Translations under genes and position numbers: made by a program
Notes under the pieces: model-generated
Databases searched by the model: none
The model's input: only the letters and a program-made list of their open reading frames with translations
Told to the model about the DNA's origin: nothing
Shown: piece by piece, positions 44,936 to 54,445 of the stretch
Position numbering within the stretch: position 1 is the stretch's first letter
How the letters are laid out: the number at the start of each line of letters is the position of its first letter
Origin: Corynebacterium amycolatum
Lineage (GTDB): Bacteria > Actinomycetota > Actinomycetes > Mycobacteriales > Mycobacteriaceae
Direction: 5' to 3'
NCBI RefSeq assembly: GCF_016889425.1
Contig: NZ_CP069513.1
Coordinates: 682,001-746,000, forward strand
Length of the DNA stretch: 64,000 nucleotides

Positions 44936-47560
44936 CTATTCGTCTGCGATAGCGGCCAGAGGTGGTGTCTTTGCGGCCTTCTGACCAGGTCCGAGAGCAG
45001 CAATAACGCCTACAAGCGCAGACCCAAGCAGCATGAGAACAACCTGCAGCCACGGTACCGCAATAGTATTCAGGCCCTCATCCTTCAGCACGGTCAGCAG
45101 TGACCAGCCAAGGAACAAGCCGAGGACAATACCCACAACCGCGCCGAAAATGGAGATTTCCACAGATTCCAGGCGAATCATCCGGCGAATCCCTGAGCGC
45201 TGCAGGCCGACGGCTCGAAGCATGCCAATCTCCTGGCGGCGCTCGACAACTGAGAGCGCGACAGTATTGATAATTCCCAGAATCGAAATGATGACCGCCA
45301 GTGCCAGCAGTGCGTACACGATTCCCAGCATGACATCGATAGAGGCATTAGCCAGGCCCGCGAACTCCTTGGCAGTCATCACTTGTACTACAAGGTAGTC
45401 TGCAACGGCGCCGCTAAGCTTCTGTTTCATCTCAGCCATGGCGCTGTCATCTGCTGCGATGGAATCGGAGACATCGACGTAGGTCTGGAAGGGCAACAGG
45501 TGGCTGCTCTTGACATATTTATGGGCGGCTTCGTAGGAGACAAAAATCGACTGGCCTGGATCTCTTGTATCAGCAAAAATGCCGGTGACAGGGAGCCGTG
45601 TTACGCCGCCTTTGGAAACCACTGCAAGTTCAGTGTCAACGTTCCAACTATTCTTTTTCGCCGTTGATTCGCTGATGACAATTCCCGCATCTGGCTTGGC
45701 TAGATTAAGGGATCCTTGGAGGGCGCGAGTGCCGTACCATTTGCCGACGTTGGAGTTGAAAACCGACACATTGCTAGATTCCGGTCCGACTTCAGTTTGT
45801 TCGCCGTCGGCAGTCATCATCGTGGCGGCTTCTTCAGGCGGGATCACCAGTAGGGCACCAATCGACAACGTTGCGGTGTCTTCGACACCATCGATACCCT
45901 TCACCGCGTCCTCGACACCAAGAGGCAGGGCCGAATGCGCAGTCAGAGGCGGTGAGAGCACGAAGTCAGCCGTCAGATTGGTCTCTGACCACTCATTGAC
46001 CGCTTCCTTCATGGACACGCCGAACATGCCGATCACAGTCACCAGCGCAAGTCCGAGCGTCAGTGCAAACGATGTGGTTCCCGTTCTGCGCGGATTGCGG
46101 TGAGAGTTCGTTGCCGCAAGCTTGCCGACGGTTCCAAAAGGCGCACCTACGACGCGCCCCAGTCCTCCGATCAGAGGCATGGACAGTGCAGGGCCGACAA
46201 GCCAGACGGAGGCTACGGCCATCACCGCACCGACACCAACGAAGATGGCGCGAATCTTGGTTTCCGCGTCGTTCCACTGCAATGCCCAGGCAATGATTGC
46301 AATAGCAGCGGATGCCAGCACTGCGCCGGTCCACGTCCGAGCACTGAGACTATTGCTGGTTGTTTGATCTCCAGAGCGCATGGCTTCCACAGGAGGGACC
46401 GCGCCAGCGCGGGCGGCCGGCGTCCAGGCGGCAATCATGGTAATTACCACGCCGACAATGAGCGGCACGATAACTGCCACCGGTTCGAATGTCAGGCCGT
46501 CGCCGGGCATGGAGATACTCATGGCATCGAGAAGCATGAATAGCCCCTGGCTCAGCCCAAATCCCGTGATTACACCTAGTGCGGAACCGATGAGGCCAAC
46601 AATGAATGCCTCCAAGAGGACTGACCCAGTGAGCTGCCGTCGTGAAGCACCGAGGGCGCGGAGGAGAGCGAATTCCTTCATGCGCTGAGTGACCAGCATG
46701 GTGAAGGTATTGGAGATGATGAAGATGCCGACCAGCAGACCGATGAGCCCAAAAGCGATGAGGAAGTAGTTAACAAAGCTTAAGGCGGAGGAGACACGTT
46801 CGGAAGCCTCGTCGGCGAGCGTAGAGCCGGCCTCTACCTTGAGCTCGGGGAACGCGGCCGCGACGTCACGGGTGAGTGCGGCGGCGTCGGTGGTGGAATC
46901 GGCAGCGAGGGTGAACATGTCCATATGGCTGTCCGCGCCGTAGAGCTCTCGCCACTGATCTTGGGTGAAAAAGACTGTGAGATAGCCGGTTTCGTCGATG
47001 GAGGTATCAGCGATGCCGACAACCTTCACCGTCGCCCGCTCGAGACGGGTGGCCACCTTGATTTCAGTGCCGACGTGGAGGTTGCCGAGTTCGGCGGTGG
47101 TGGAATTGACGACCACCTCACCTGGTGCTTCCGGTGCGTGTCCCTCGGTAATCGTGACCTTGTTGCCCACTGCTTCGGCCGCTGGATAGTAGGGAAGACC
47201 CAACGATGGCGAACCATTGGTCTGAATCGGCTTGCCATCGGCTCCCGTGGCCGTAATGCTGTTGTTGGGATTGCCGATGTTGAGGGCGCGCACCCCAGGG
47301 AAGTTCTCTACCTTCTGTTCAGTTTCTTTGGTGAGCGCACCGGGATTGTCAGCAGGGGCCGTCACCACCACGTCGACACCGTCATAAGCGGTACTCATTG
47401 CGCCCTTAAAGGCCTTGTCCAGCGATGATGTGAACACAAATGCGCCGGTGATGAAGGCCGTGCCCAGCACGACCGAAATAATTGTGAGCACGAGGCGCAA
47501 CTTGTGCGAGGTGATGTTGCGCCAGGCGACGCGGCTCAGCGTGGAAGACGATGATGCCAT
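44936..47560 (-). CDS. ABC transporter permease, FtsX/MacB family
   Basis: 874 residues. A first membrane segment (SHKLRLVLTIISVVLGTAFI) is followed by a large extracytoplasmic domain (about 50-250), three membrane helices (about 265-385), a second set of helices, a second extracytoplasmic domain (about 535-720) and a final trio of helices (about 735-865). This is the tandem FtsX arrangement of actinobacterial lipoprotein or antimicrobial-resistance type exporters. It ends 20 bases downstream of its ATPase gene, with which it forms an exporter complex. Confidence 0.92.
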   Translation of the reverse strand: MASSSSTLSRVAWRNITSHKLRLVLTIISVVLGTAFITGAFVFTSSLDKAFKGAMSTAYDGVDVVVTAPADNPGALTKETEQKVENFPGVRALNIGNPNNSITATGADGKPIQTNGSPSLGLPYYPAAEAVGNKVTITEGHAPEAPGEVVVNSTTAELGNLHVGTEIKVATRLERATVKVVGIADTSIDETGYLTVFFTQDQWRELYGADSHMDMFTLAADSTTDAAALTRDVAAAFPELKVEAGSTLADEASERVSSALSFVNYFLIAFGLIGLLVGIFIISNTFTMLVTQRMKEFALLRALGASRRQLTGSVLLEAFIVGLIGSALGVITGFGLSQGLFMLLDAMSISMPGDGLTFEPVAVIVPLIVGVVITMIAAWTPAARAGAVPPVEAMRSGDQTTSNSLSARTWTGAVLASAAIAIIAWALQWNDAETKIRAIFVGVGAVMAVASVWLVGPALSMPLIGGLGRVVGAPFGTVGKLAATNSHRNPRRTGTTSFALTLGLALVTVIGMFGVSMKEAVNEWSETNLTADFVLSPPLTAHSALPLGVEDAVKGIDGVEDTATLSIGALLVIPPEEAATMMTADGEQTEVGPESSNVSVFNSNVGKWYGTRALQGSLNLAKPDAGIVISESTAKKNSWNVDTELAVVSKGGVTRLPVTGIFADTRDPGQSIFVSYEAAHKYVKSSHLLPFQTYVDVSDSIAADDSAMAEMKQKLSGAVADYLVVQVMTAKEFAGLANASIDVMLGIVYALLALAVIISILGIINTVALSVVERRQEIGMLRAVGLQRSGIRRMIRLESVEISIFGAVVGIVLGLFLGWSLLTVLKDEGLNTIAVPWLQVVLMLLGSALVGVIAALGPGQKAAKTPPLAAIADE

Positions 47561-47580
47561 GGGGGAGATGACCTGCCTTC

Positions 47581-48375
47581 CTAAAGATTCTCAATATCTG
47601 CCATGCGCGCCAAGATATCGGCGGGCGTGGGATTGCGAAGCTCGTCAACCACGCGGCCATCCGCGAGGAACACAACACGGTCTGCGTAGGACGCGGCGGT
47701 GGCATCATGCGTCACAATGACGACGGTTTGGCCGATGTCATCAACCGCATCGCGGAGAATCGTCAATACCTCACGAGATGAGTTCGAGTCCAAGTTGCCC
47801 GTCGGCTCATCGCCAAAAATGATCTCCGGCCGGCTGACGATGGCACGCGCACAGGCGACACGCTGCTGCTGGCCACCGGACAGTTCCGAGGGGCGGTGCG
47901 TAAGCCGTTCTTTAAGCCCGAGGCGTGTGGTGATTTCCTCGAACCACTGCTTATCCACCTTCCGACCAGCGATATTGATAGGCAGGGTGATGTTCTCTGC
48001 CGCCGTCAACGTCGGCACCAGGTTGAAGGACTGGAACACAAAGCCCAGGCGATCACGCCGCAGCGCCGTGATTTCCTTGTCCGACAGCTTCGACAGATCC
48101 GTCGTGCCGATGTACGCGCTTCCCGACGTCGCGGAGTCCAAACCGGCCATGCAGTGCATCAATGTCGACTTACCGGACCCGGACGGGCCCATAATCGCGG
48201 TGAACTCACCAGCGGCAAAAGAGATATCGACATGGTCCAGTGCAGTAACAGCGGCATTGCCGACACCGTACTTCTTGGTGAGCCTCTCAGCGTAGGCCGC
48301 CGCTGGTGGGGCGGAATGCTCCAAAGAAGATTCAGCGGATGATTTAGCGGATTGTTGTGCATGCTTGGCAGACAT
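47581..48375 (-). CDS. ABC transporter ATP-binding protein (LolD/MacB type)
   Basis: 264 residues with Walker A (GPSGSGKSTLMH), signature (LSGGQQQRVACARA), Walker B (IIFGDEPTGNLDS) and H-loop (VIVTHD). The first 30 residues are a Ser/Ala/Gln extension. It energises the downstream FtsX permease. Its ATG is 18 bases past the pseudouridine synthase stop. The gap is C-rich (CCCCCTCCCCC) and has no recognisable ribosome-binding site, so translation may depend on coupling. Confidence 0.94.
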   Translation of the reverse strand: MSAKHAQQSAKSSAESSLEHSAPPAAAYAERLTKKYGVGNAAVTALDHVDISFAAGEFTAIMGPSGSGKSTLMHCMAGLDSATSGSAYIGTTDLSKLSDKEITALRRDRLGFVFQSFNLVPTLTAAENITLPINIAGRKVDKQWFEEITTRLGLKERLTHRPSELSGGQQQRVACARAIVSRPEIIFGDEPTGNLDSNSSREVLTILRDAVDDIGQTVVIVTHDATAASYADRVVFLADGRVVDELRNPTPADILARMADIENL

Positions 48376-48393
48376 GGGGGAGGGGGTTCTCTT

Positions 48394-49425
48394 CTAATTA
48401 GATTTGATCAACGGCGAATTAATATCCGGCAGCGAAAGCGGATTGAAAACGCTGCGGCGGGAATGGAACGTTCGTTGTTCACCAGTCACGGGGTCAGCGA
48501 AACTCATTTCTACACAGACCAGGTGCAGGGGCTCCGAGGTATTCTCGGCCTCCAGCGGCAGAATCTCCGGGTAGTACTGGTCGCCCAGGATGGGAAAGCC
48601 CAGCTCACTCAAGTGCAGCCGTAGCTGATGAGTGCGTCCGGTGATGGGTTTCAATTGCCACAGCGCAACGCGACCACTGTCGGCAGCGAGGTCGTCGGCG
48701 TCCGAAGGCACGTCGACAAGCGAAATGTGCTCGATGATGGTGTGGGCGTTTGGCTCGCCCTCGAGAGTATAAGCCTGCATCTGGCCAGCAACTTTGTGCT
48801 GTCGTGTGCGCAACTCCAGCGGGGTCTCGGGCAGGGCTTCGCTGGTCGCGCCAGCGATGGGTGTGGGCGATGTCAGCGCGTGATAGCGCTTAGTAACTTC
48901 CCCAGATGCGAAAAGCCCCTGGTAGGCGCCACGAACTTCGCGCCGGGCGGTAAAGATGAGCAACCCCGACGTCAGTCTGTCGAGGCGATGCGCGGGAACC
49001 AACTCCGGATTTCCCAGCTCCCGCCGCAGGCGTACGACAGCGGTTTCCGTGATGTGTCGGCCGCGTGGCATCGTTGCCAAAAACGACGGCTTGTCGACGA
49101 CCACAAGGTTGTCATCTTGAAAGACAATCGGCATCGGCCCCGCGATTGTGCGCTCCGGTGCCGGGGTGCGGTAAAACCACATTTCCGCGCCGGGCTTCAC
49201 CATGTCATCTGGACTGTACGGCACTGAGTTGGCGCGAACGACGAGTCCATCTGCAAAGCGTTTAGCTACGGCCGCTTCATCATCGTCCGGGTGGCGATGG
49301 GTTTGACCTGCGATAGCGCCTGCGAGCAGAACCCACGCACGGGTGGGGGCATCGCCATGACGCCCGGGAGCGGCGATGCGGGATGGGTTGAGCCCATCGC
49401 GAATGGGCAGTGGCATGCGACGCAT
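48394..49425 (-). CDS. RluA-family pseudouridine synthase
   Basis: 343 residues from the ATG giving MRRMPLPIRDGL. The longer open frame upstream has no coding character. The catalytic motif HRLDRLTSGLLIF contains the invariant Asp that attacks uridine. FQDDNLVVVDKPSFLATMPRG is the other family block, and RTHQLRLHLSELGFPILGDQYYP is the conserved late block. An N-terminal S4-like region is not evident. It modifies rRNA or tRNA; the site is unknown. It is the first gene of a minus-strand run with the ABC exporter. Confidence 0.9.
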   Translation of the reverse strand: MRRMPLPIRDGLNPSRIAAPGRHGDAPTRAWVLLAGAIAGQTHRHPDDDEAAVAKRFADGLVVRANSVPYSPDDMVKPGAEMWFYRTPAPERTIAGPMPIVFQDDNLVVVDKPSFLATMPRGRHITETAVVRLRRELGNPELVPAHRLDRLTSGLLIFTARREVRGAYQGLFASGEVTKRYHALTSPTPIAGATSEALPETPLELRTRQHKVAGQMQAYTLEGEPNAHTIIEHISLVDVPSDADDLAADSGRVALWQLKPITGRTHQLRLHLSELGFPILGDQYYPEILPLEAENTSEPLHLVCVEMSFADPVTGEQRTFHSRRSVFNPLSLPDINSPLIKSN

Positions 49426-49722
49426 ACGGCTGACTTTAACAGGTGCCCCGGATTCATCTGGCAGGCAAGCGGAGTTGCTGTGGCAGAGCGGTGTTGGTAT
49501 CGCCCCCAATGGCGTAGGTGGACAACATTCTGCCCTGTCGGTCGCAACATAATGGGGGTAGGGTGGAGGTGAAAGTAATAAAAGGGTTGGCTCGGAAGAG
49601 CTGACCATATAGCAACGCTTGTCCATTAAAATGGCGTCCAAGCAGGTGCGATAGGTGTAGCTGCGTTGCGGTCTGGCCGCGGAGAGCCAATTTTTATGGA
49701 TCGCATAATAAGGAGGCAATCA

Positions 49723-50622
49723 ATGCCAAGGCAGAACATCATTGTGTGCGCGGTCGACGGCTCAGAGGCGTCCAAGACCGCCGTCAAGTGGGCCGCTAAC
49801 ACCGCAGTGAAGCGCGGTGAGCCACTCCGTCTGGTCAGCAGCTACTCCATGCCACAGTTCCTCTACGCAGAGGGCATGGTTCCGCCGCAGGAGCTTTACG
49901 ACGATCTTGAGGCCGAAACCCTGGAGAAGATTAACGAGGCCAAGAAGATTGCCCTCGACTTCGCACCGTCGGTAGATGTCAGCCACCAGATTGAAGAGGG
50001 CAGCCCGATTGACATGCTGCTCGACCTGTCTGAGCAGGCAACCATGGTGGTTATGGGCTCTCGCGGTCTGGGTGGGCTCTCTGGCATGGTCATGGGTTCG
50101 GTTTCCGCCGCTGTTGTTTCCCACGCATCGTGCCCGGTTGTTGTTGTCCGCGAGGACAACCTGGTCACCGATGAGACCAAGTACGGCCCGGTCGTTGTCG
50201 GCGTCGATGGCTCCGATATTTCCGAAAAGGCAACGGAGTACGCATTCCGTGAGGCCGATGCCCGTGGTGCAGAGCTGATTGCAGTTCACACCTGGATGGA
50301 CATGCAGGTACAGGCTTCCCTGGCCGGTCTTTCTGCAGCTCAGAGCCAGTGGCAGGTTGTGGAAGAGGAGCAGAAGGCTCTGCTCGGCCACCGCCTGGAG
50401 AAGTACGCTAAGAAGTACCCGGACGTGGCCATCAAGAAGGTCGTTACCCGCGACCGCCCGGTTCGTGCTCTGGCTGATGCCTCGGAAGGCTCGCAGCTGC
50501 TGGTCGTCGGCAGCCACGGCCGCGGAGGCTTCAAGGGCATGCTGCTCGGCTCCACCTCGCGTGCACTCCTGCAGGCGGCTGCTTGCCCGATGATGGTCGT
50601 CCGCCCGGAGACTGACGCCTAA
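49723..50622 (+). CDS. Tandem-domain universal stress protein
   Basis: 299 residues with two UspA domains. Each has the ATP-binding motif: GSRGLGGLSGMVMGSVS in the first and GSHGRGGFKGMLLGSTS in the second. It begins MPRQNIIVCAVDGSEASKTA. AAGGAGG lies 6 bases before the ATG. Tandem USPs are common in Actinobacteria and respond to hypoxia and starvation. The gene is divergent from the pseudouridine synthase gene. Confidence 0.94.
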   Translation: MPRQNIIVCAVDGSEASKTAVKWAANTAVKRGEPLRLVSSYSMPQFLYAEGMVPPQELYDDLEAETLEKINEAKKIALDFAPSVDVSHQIEEGSPIDMLLDLSEQATMVVMGSRGLGGLSGMVMGSVSAAVVSHASCPVVVVREDNLVTDETKYGPVVVGVDGSDISEKATEYAFREADARGAELIAVHTWMDMQVQASLAGLSAAQSQWQVVEEEQKALLGHRLEKYAKKYPDVAIKKVVTRDRPVRALADASEGSQLLVVGSHGRGGFKGMLLGSTSRALLQAAACPMMVVRPETDA

Positions 50623-50966
50623 AGCGCCCTTCGAGGAGGCTGAGAAAAGACGCCGGTGCCGGTCGTGGAGGTGCGTTTAGCGCCGAGAACAGAAACCGTT
50701 ACCGAATATTTATAAGTAGAACCTAGCCGGTTTCCGACATGTCTCGGAGATCGGCTTCGGTTTATATAAATGGGGCCTCTCGTCTGCATAAACCCCGTTT
50801 TCATGCAGAAAGTACAGATTCTATAAGGGTTTTCCTGTGGTTATCCGACTGTTATCTCGCTAGTTTCCCAGTGGCCGAAATGGCCTGATAGTGCTTGCAG
50901 TAGGTGCAAGATATTTTGGAAAGCCTTATAGTTGAGTCAGAACGATTTCGGAAAGGAATATCTATC
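50623..50966. other. Intergenic region with two inverted repeats
   Basis: 344 bases without a gene. A 12-bp stem with two G-U pairs lies at 50725-50736/50745-50756 (8-base loop). A 7-bp stem TCTGCAT/ATGCAGA lies at 50783-50789/50803-50809. The first may end the USP transcript, though there is no T-run. A small RNA is possible but unproven. Confidence 0.45.
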
Positions 50967-51260
50967 ATGAACGAGATTCTTCTTGCTGCCTCCTTTAGCC
51001 CCTCTCTGGGCTTCTTCGGCTGGATTATCATCGGTGGCCTTGCCGGTTGGATTGGTTCCAAGATTATGGGCACCGATGCTTCGATGGGTGTCGTCCTGAA
51101 TATCGTCGTCGGTATTGTCGGTGGCTTCCTCGGCGGTTGGCTGCTCACCCTGTTCGGCGTTGATGTCGCCGGTGGTGGAATGATCTTCAGCTTCCTTACG
51201 TGTCTGCTCGGCGCCGTGATTTTGCTGTGGATTGTCGGCCTGGTTCAGAAGCGTAAGTAA
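50967..51260 (+). CDS. GlsB/YeaQ/YmgE-family membrane protein
   Basis: A 97-residue, very hydrophobic protein with three membrane segments (about residues 15-35, 42-65 and 70-92). The glycine-rich blocks GWIIIGGLAGWIGSKIMG and GIVGGFLGGWLL are typical of the family. It is linked with envelope stress in other bacteria, with no known biochemical role. GGAAAGGAA precedes the ATG. Confidence 0.9.
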   Translation: MNEILLAASFSPSLGFFGWIIIGGLAGWIGSKIMGTDASMGVVLNIVVGIVGGFLGGWLLTLFGVDVAGGGMIFSFLTCLLGAVILLWIVGLVQKRK

Positions 51261-51333
51261 ACCAAGAAAAACAGCACAGCTCAGCACAAAGCGTCGTAAC
51301 GCTGCTATCTACTGGATAGTGAGCTAGAGCGCG

Positions 51334-51366
51334 GGGCATCTCATTAACATTGAGATGCCCTTTTTC
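51334..51366 (+). terminator. Terminator after the GlsB-type gene
   Basis: A 10-bp stem GGGCATCTCA/TGAGATGCCC (51334-51343, 51351-51360) with a T5 tail. Confidence 0.9.
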
Positions 51367-51635
51367 TTGTGTGGTTGTCGTGAAGTAGGCGTTCTGCGGT
51401 TGTCGCGACATCTGTTGGGGGCAGTAATCATCGCACGCTAAAGTAGGACTAGAGGCTGAAAGACTGACTAGTTTGTTCTTTTACAAAATCACAGTCGCAG
51501 ATGCGCCTACAATGGAATATCACAAACTATAAACGCTCTGCTCAGTGTTGCGAAAGCAATGACGCGAATGCCGATATTTGCGAGTAAGCAGCTGTTATAA
51601 CGGGGTGTGACTTTGGAAGGACGAGAGGTACTGCC
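51367..51635. other. Intergenic region before the TetR gene
   Basis: No gene seen. The last 120 bases are AT-rich and probably hold the promoter. No clear operator was recognised. Confidence 0.4.
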
Positions 51636-52256
51636 GTGGCAGAAGCGACAACGGGCAAGGGCGCAAAAGGCGGCCGCGCTTCCTCTCGCCGTCGTAACCG
51701 CCCCAGTCCGCGGGAGCGCCTCCTGACATCAGCGACAGCTCTGTTTACAACGGAAGGCATCCGCGTTGTCGGCATTGACCGCATCCTGCGGGAAGCTGAT
51801 GTCGCCAAAGCCAGCCTGTACTCGTTGTTTGGATCCAAGGACAAGCTGGTCATCGCGTATCTGCAAGACCTCGATGCCAAATGGCGGGAGGCTTGGGAGC
51901 AGCGAGTGGCCTCGTTGGATACCCCGGCGGAGAAGATTCTCGCTTTCTTCGATCAGTGTATTGCGGAGCAGCCGGCAATCGACTTCCGTGGTTCACACTT
52001 CCAGAATGCGGCTAGTGAATATCCACGGCCGGAAACGGAGTCGGAGCAGGACATCCGCCAGGCCGCAGCCGATCACCGCTCCTGGGTTTGGCAACAGCTA
52101 CACACGCTGCTGACTGAAAATGAATCTAGTATGCCGTCTGCTCACGCAAATATGCTGTTGCTCTACCTCGACGGCGGCCTCGCGGGTGCCAAGATGTCCA
52201 AAGACCTGAACCCGCTGCAGATGGCGCGCGACCTGGCCCGTGACTTGGTCACGTAA
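51636..52256 (+). CDS. TetR-family transcriptional regulator
   Basis: 206 residues. A basic N-terminus (GGRASSRRRNRPSPRERLL) precedes the TetR helix-turn-helix (FTTEGIRVVGIDRILREADV then AKASLYSLFGSKDKLVIAYL). The ligand-binding part is helical and lacks a recognised ligand motif. It stands alone. The nearest gene is the convergent YidC-like gene downstream, so the target cannot be inferred. Confidence 0.92.
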   Translation: MAEATTGKGAKGGRASSRRRNRPSPRERLLTSATALFTTEGIRVVGIDRILREADVAKASLYSLFGSKDKLVIAYLQDLDAKWREAWEQRVASLDTPAEKILAFFDQCIAEQPAIDFRGSHFQNAASEYPRPETESEQDIRQAAADHRSWVWQQLHTLLTENESSMPSAHANMLLLYLDGGLAGAKMSKDLNPLQMARDLARDLVT

Positions 52257-52308
52257 ATACCTAATTCCCTTTTTTAACGCGCCCTAGTTCTCGCCTTTTG
52301 CTCACGGG

Positions 52309-53667
52309 CTAATCCCGGAAGCGTTTCCAGTCCGACTCCTTTGAGCCGGTGGCTTTCTTAACCATATTCTTCGTATTCTGGCCGAGCAGCATTCCCAGGT
52401 TCTTTGCAATCAGAATTGGTTTCGGCCGCTTCTGCGCCTTTTGTGCTTTCTCGGCTTGTCGTTTCATGTCTGCCCGCACTTTGGCCAGGCCGGGAAGCGG
52501 CGGAACTATACCCGAGGAAATCTTCATATCCTGCGTCAGGGACGGCAAATTGTCCTGAGCGCCAGGCCTCATCTGGGTCACCATGTAGCGAACCTTCGCA
52601 ATTTTCAAAGCCTGGGCATATTCTTCGTCCTGCTTTGCTTTACGACGGTCCCGCGATTCCTTCTCAATAGCGGCATATTCGCTCTTATACTGCTTTATTT
52701 TCCACGGAGCGAATGCGGATTTGATATAAAAGCGACGCTTGGCCTGCTTTAACTTCTTCTTTTCCTCCCGCTCCGATTCGTATTCACCCTTTTGGTGGTT
52801 TTGAAGAGTTCGGAAATCGTCCGTGAGCGGGTAGGTCTTTTCTACATAGCGGGTAAGAATAATATTTTGGGTCAGTGTCCAGAAGTTATTGGTGACCCAG
52901 TAGACAATTAGAGCCACAGGTGTTGGGCCAAAGAACCCCGCGAAGAGGATCATCAGCGGTGCGTAGATAAGCATTACGCGCATGAATTTGCTGAGGAATA
53001 CACTGACGCTATTGGAATAGTCGAGAGTGCGCTGCAACCGGCGGTAGGAAATGACCAAGTTAAAACCGGTGAAAATGGCCGCTGCCACGATGCCGATAAT
53101 GCAGAAAGCTAACAGCGAATCATGATCGCCCCCAAGGATTTGTAGTTGCTCCCGGTCCATGCGCAGATACGCGGGTAGAGGCTGCCCCAAGAATGTCGCA
53201 CTCAGAAAGTCGGAAATCTCATCCTTAGAGATGAATCCGACATTATGAGACGCAGGCAGCCCAGGCCCCTCAGACGCCCGCAGCATGTGCCTCAGCATGC
53301 GAACAAGGCCCATAATCACGGGAATCTGGACGAAGAGGGGCGCCAGCATTACGGAGGTCTTAATACCTTCGGCTTTGCGCATTTCCTTGCTGGCAAAGTT
53401 TACGTATTGTGGCGAGTTCGGCTCGATGCTCCTGCGGTAGCGCTCCTTGAGTATAAAAAGCTGCGGCCGTAGGTTGGCCGTCTTGCGCGCCGAGATAAAT
53501 TGCTGGAACGCGAGAAACGCCAGAGCGCCACGCACCGTAAACACCAGCAGGAAGAGAGAAAGCGTCCAGGACAGAGAAGATGGCAGGTGAAACACTGAGG
53601 CCAGTAAAAGGTGCCACGCCTTAAGGACAAACGAGACCAGCCAAACAAATGGTTCCAAAATAACCAC
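52309..53667 (-). CDS. YidC/Oxa1-family membrane protein insertase
   Basis: 452 residues from a GTG start that follows GGAGGAG by 7 bases. The first helix is near residues 5-25, the Oxa1 core spans about 40-290 (FLLVFTVRGALAFLAFQQF, then MLAPLFVQIPVIMGLVRML). The long, basic, charged C-terminal extension (about 320-452) is rich in Lys and Arg and resembles ribosome-binding tails. It is not next to rpmH/rnpA, where the principal yidC lies, so it may be a second insertase. An upstream in-frame ATG adds a non-conserved stretch and has no ribosome-binding site. Confidence 0.86.
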   Translation of the reverse strand: MVILEPFVWLVSFVLKAWHLLLASVFHLPSSLSWTLSLFLLVFTVRGALAFLAFQQFISARKTANLRPQLFILKERYRRSIEPNSPQYVNFASKEMRKAEGIKTSVMLAPLFVQIPVIMGLVRMLRHMLRASEGPGLPASHNVGFISKDEISDFLSATFLGQPLPAYLRMDREQLQILGGDHDSLLAFCIIGIVAAAIFTGFNLVISYRRLQRTLDYSNSVSVFLSKFMRVMLIYAPLMILFAGFFGPTPVALIVYWVTNNFWTLTQNIILTRYVEKTYPLTDDFRTLQNHQKGEYESEREEKKKLKQAKRRFYIKSAFAPWKIKQYKSEYAAIEKESRDRRKAKQDEEYAQALKIAKVRYMVTQMRPGAQDNLPSLTQDMKISSGIVPPLPGLAKVRADMKRQAEKAQKAQKRPKPILIAKNLGMLLGQNTKNMVKKATGSKESDWKRFRD

Positions 53668-53777
53668 GGGCCGACTCCTCCATGTCAAGGATAAGAAAAG
53701 TAAGACAACCGGATTAGGCCGGTGTGCCAATTCCAGCCGCTATCCTAGCGACTCGAATCACCTGCCCCAACTTTAAA

Positions 53778-53805
53778 ACAGGGCCCCGCTGTGGCGGGAC
53801 CCTGT
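53778..53805. terminator. Terminator after lsr2
   Basis: The stem ACAGGG-C-CCCGC/GCGGG-A-CCCTGT (one mismatch), loop TGTG, with TTTTAAAG on the minus side about 60 bases past the lsr2 stop. Confidence 0.8.
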
Positions 53806-53863
53806 CTTTAAGATAGTGAAGCTGGATGACATCCAGTGGAAGGCAAACGAACCTGGGTGAGAA

Positions 53864-54217
53864 CTAGTTAGCGCTCTCGTACTTTTCAATAATGTGCTTT
53901 GGCAGCGCACCGCGGTCTGCAACATCCATGCCATTCTCTCGTGCCCACTGGCGAATCTTGCGATTGCGATCACGGGCCTCAGCGGCATTGGGATTAGCGG
54001 AAGAGCGCTTACGCGGAGCTACAACCGTGCTGTGATCAATAGAAGCGTTCGCAATATACGGTTCTAATACCTGCTCGAACTTCTCAGCATTTTCCTGAGA
54101 GAGGTCGAGAATGTAGTTCTTACCGCGGAAAGAGAAACGAACGACTTGGTGATCTGCGGAATCAAGCGGAGTCCCATCAAGGTCGTCGATGTACTGAATT
54201 AGTTCGCGGCGTGCCAT
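53864..54217 (-). CDS. lsr2: Lsr2-family nucleoid-associated protein
   Basis: 117 residues. The N-terminal dimerisation domain (IQYIDDLDGTPLD to about residue 60) and the C-terminal DNA-binding domain (IRQWARENG to the end) match Lsr2, the actinobacterial xenogeneic silencer that binds AT-rich DNA. The position of the RGR minor-groove motif reads RGA (DRGALPKH): the second Arg is Ala, which could weaken DNA binding. AGGGA precedes the ATG. Its upstream region contains a 16-bp tandem repeat and is AT-rich. Confidence 0.92.
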   Translation of the reverse strand: MARRELIQYIDDLDGTPLDSADHQVVRFSFRGKNYILDLSQENAEKFEQVLEPYIANASIDHSTVVAPRKRSSANPNAAEARDRNRKIRQWARENGMDVADRGALPKHIIEKYESAN

Positions 54218-54266
54218 AGAATCCCTGCCTAAGCTTGGTGCTGAACTTGTAATAATGAAGAAGGCT

Positions 54267-54298
54267 TACGGTGAAACTTCAATACGGTGAAATTTCAA
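54267..54298. repeat. 16-bp tandem direct repeat upstream of lsr2
   Basis: Two adjacent copies of TACGGTGAAA(C/T)TTCAA (54267-54282 and 54283-54298) with a single C/T difference, 50-81 bases before the lsr2 start. Confidence 0.8.
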
Positions 54299-54445
54299 AT
54301 TAATATCAAGCCCTGTTTTCTTTCCCTCACAGTATAAGTGCAAAGAAATTTAATGTCTATTGACGATAATTGAGCTAGATTGTGCAACTTATATCGAATA
54401 CATGGTTTGTTAATAATTCGATTAATTGTGCACAAGAACTTGGGG
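54299..54445. other. AT-rich lsr2 upstream region
   Basis: No gene seen. Strongly AT-rich for this genome (AATTTAATG, TTAATAATTCGATTAATT). A plausible site of Lsr2 autoregulation by inference only. Confidence 0.35.
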
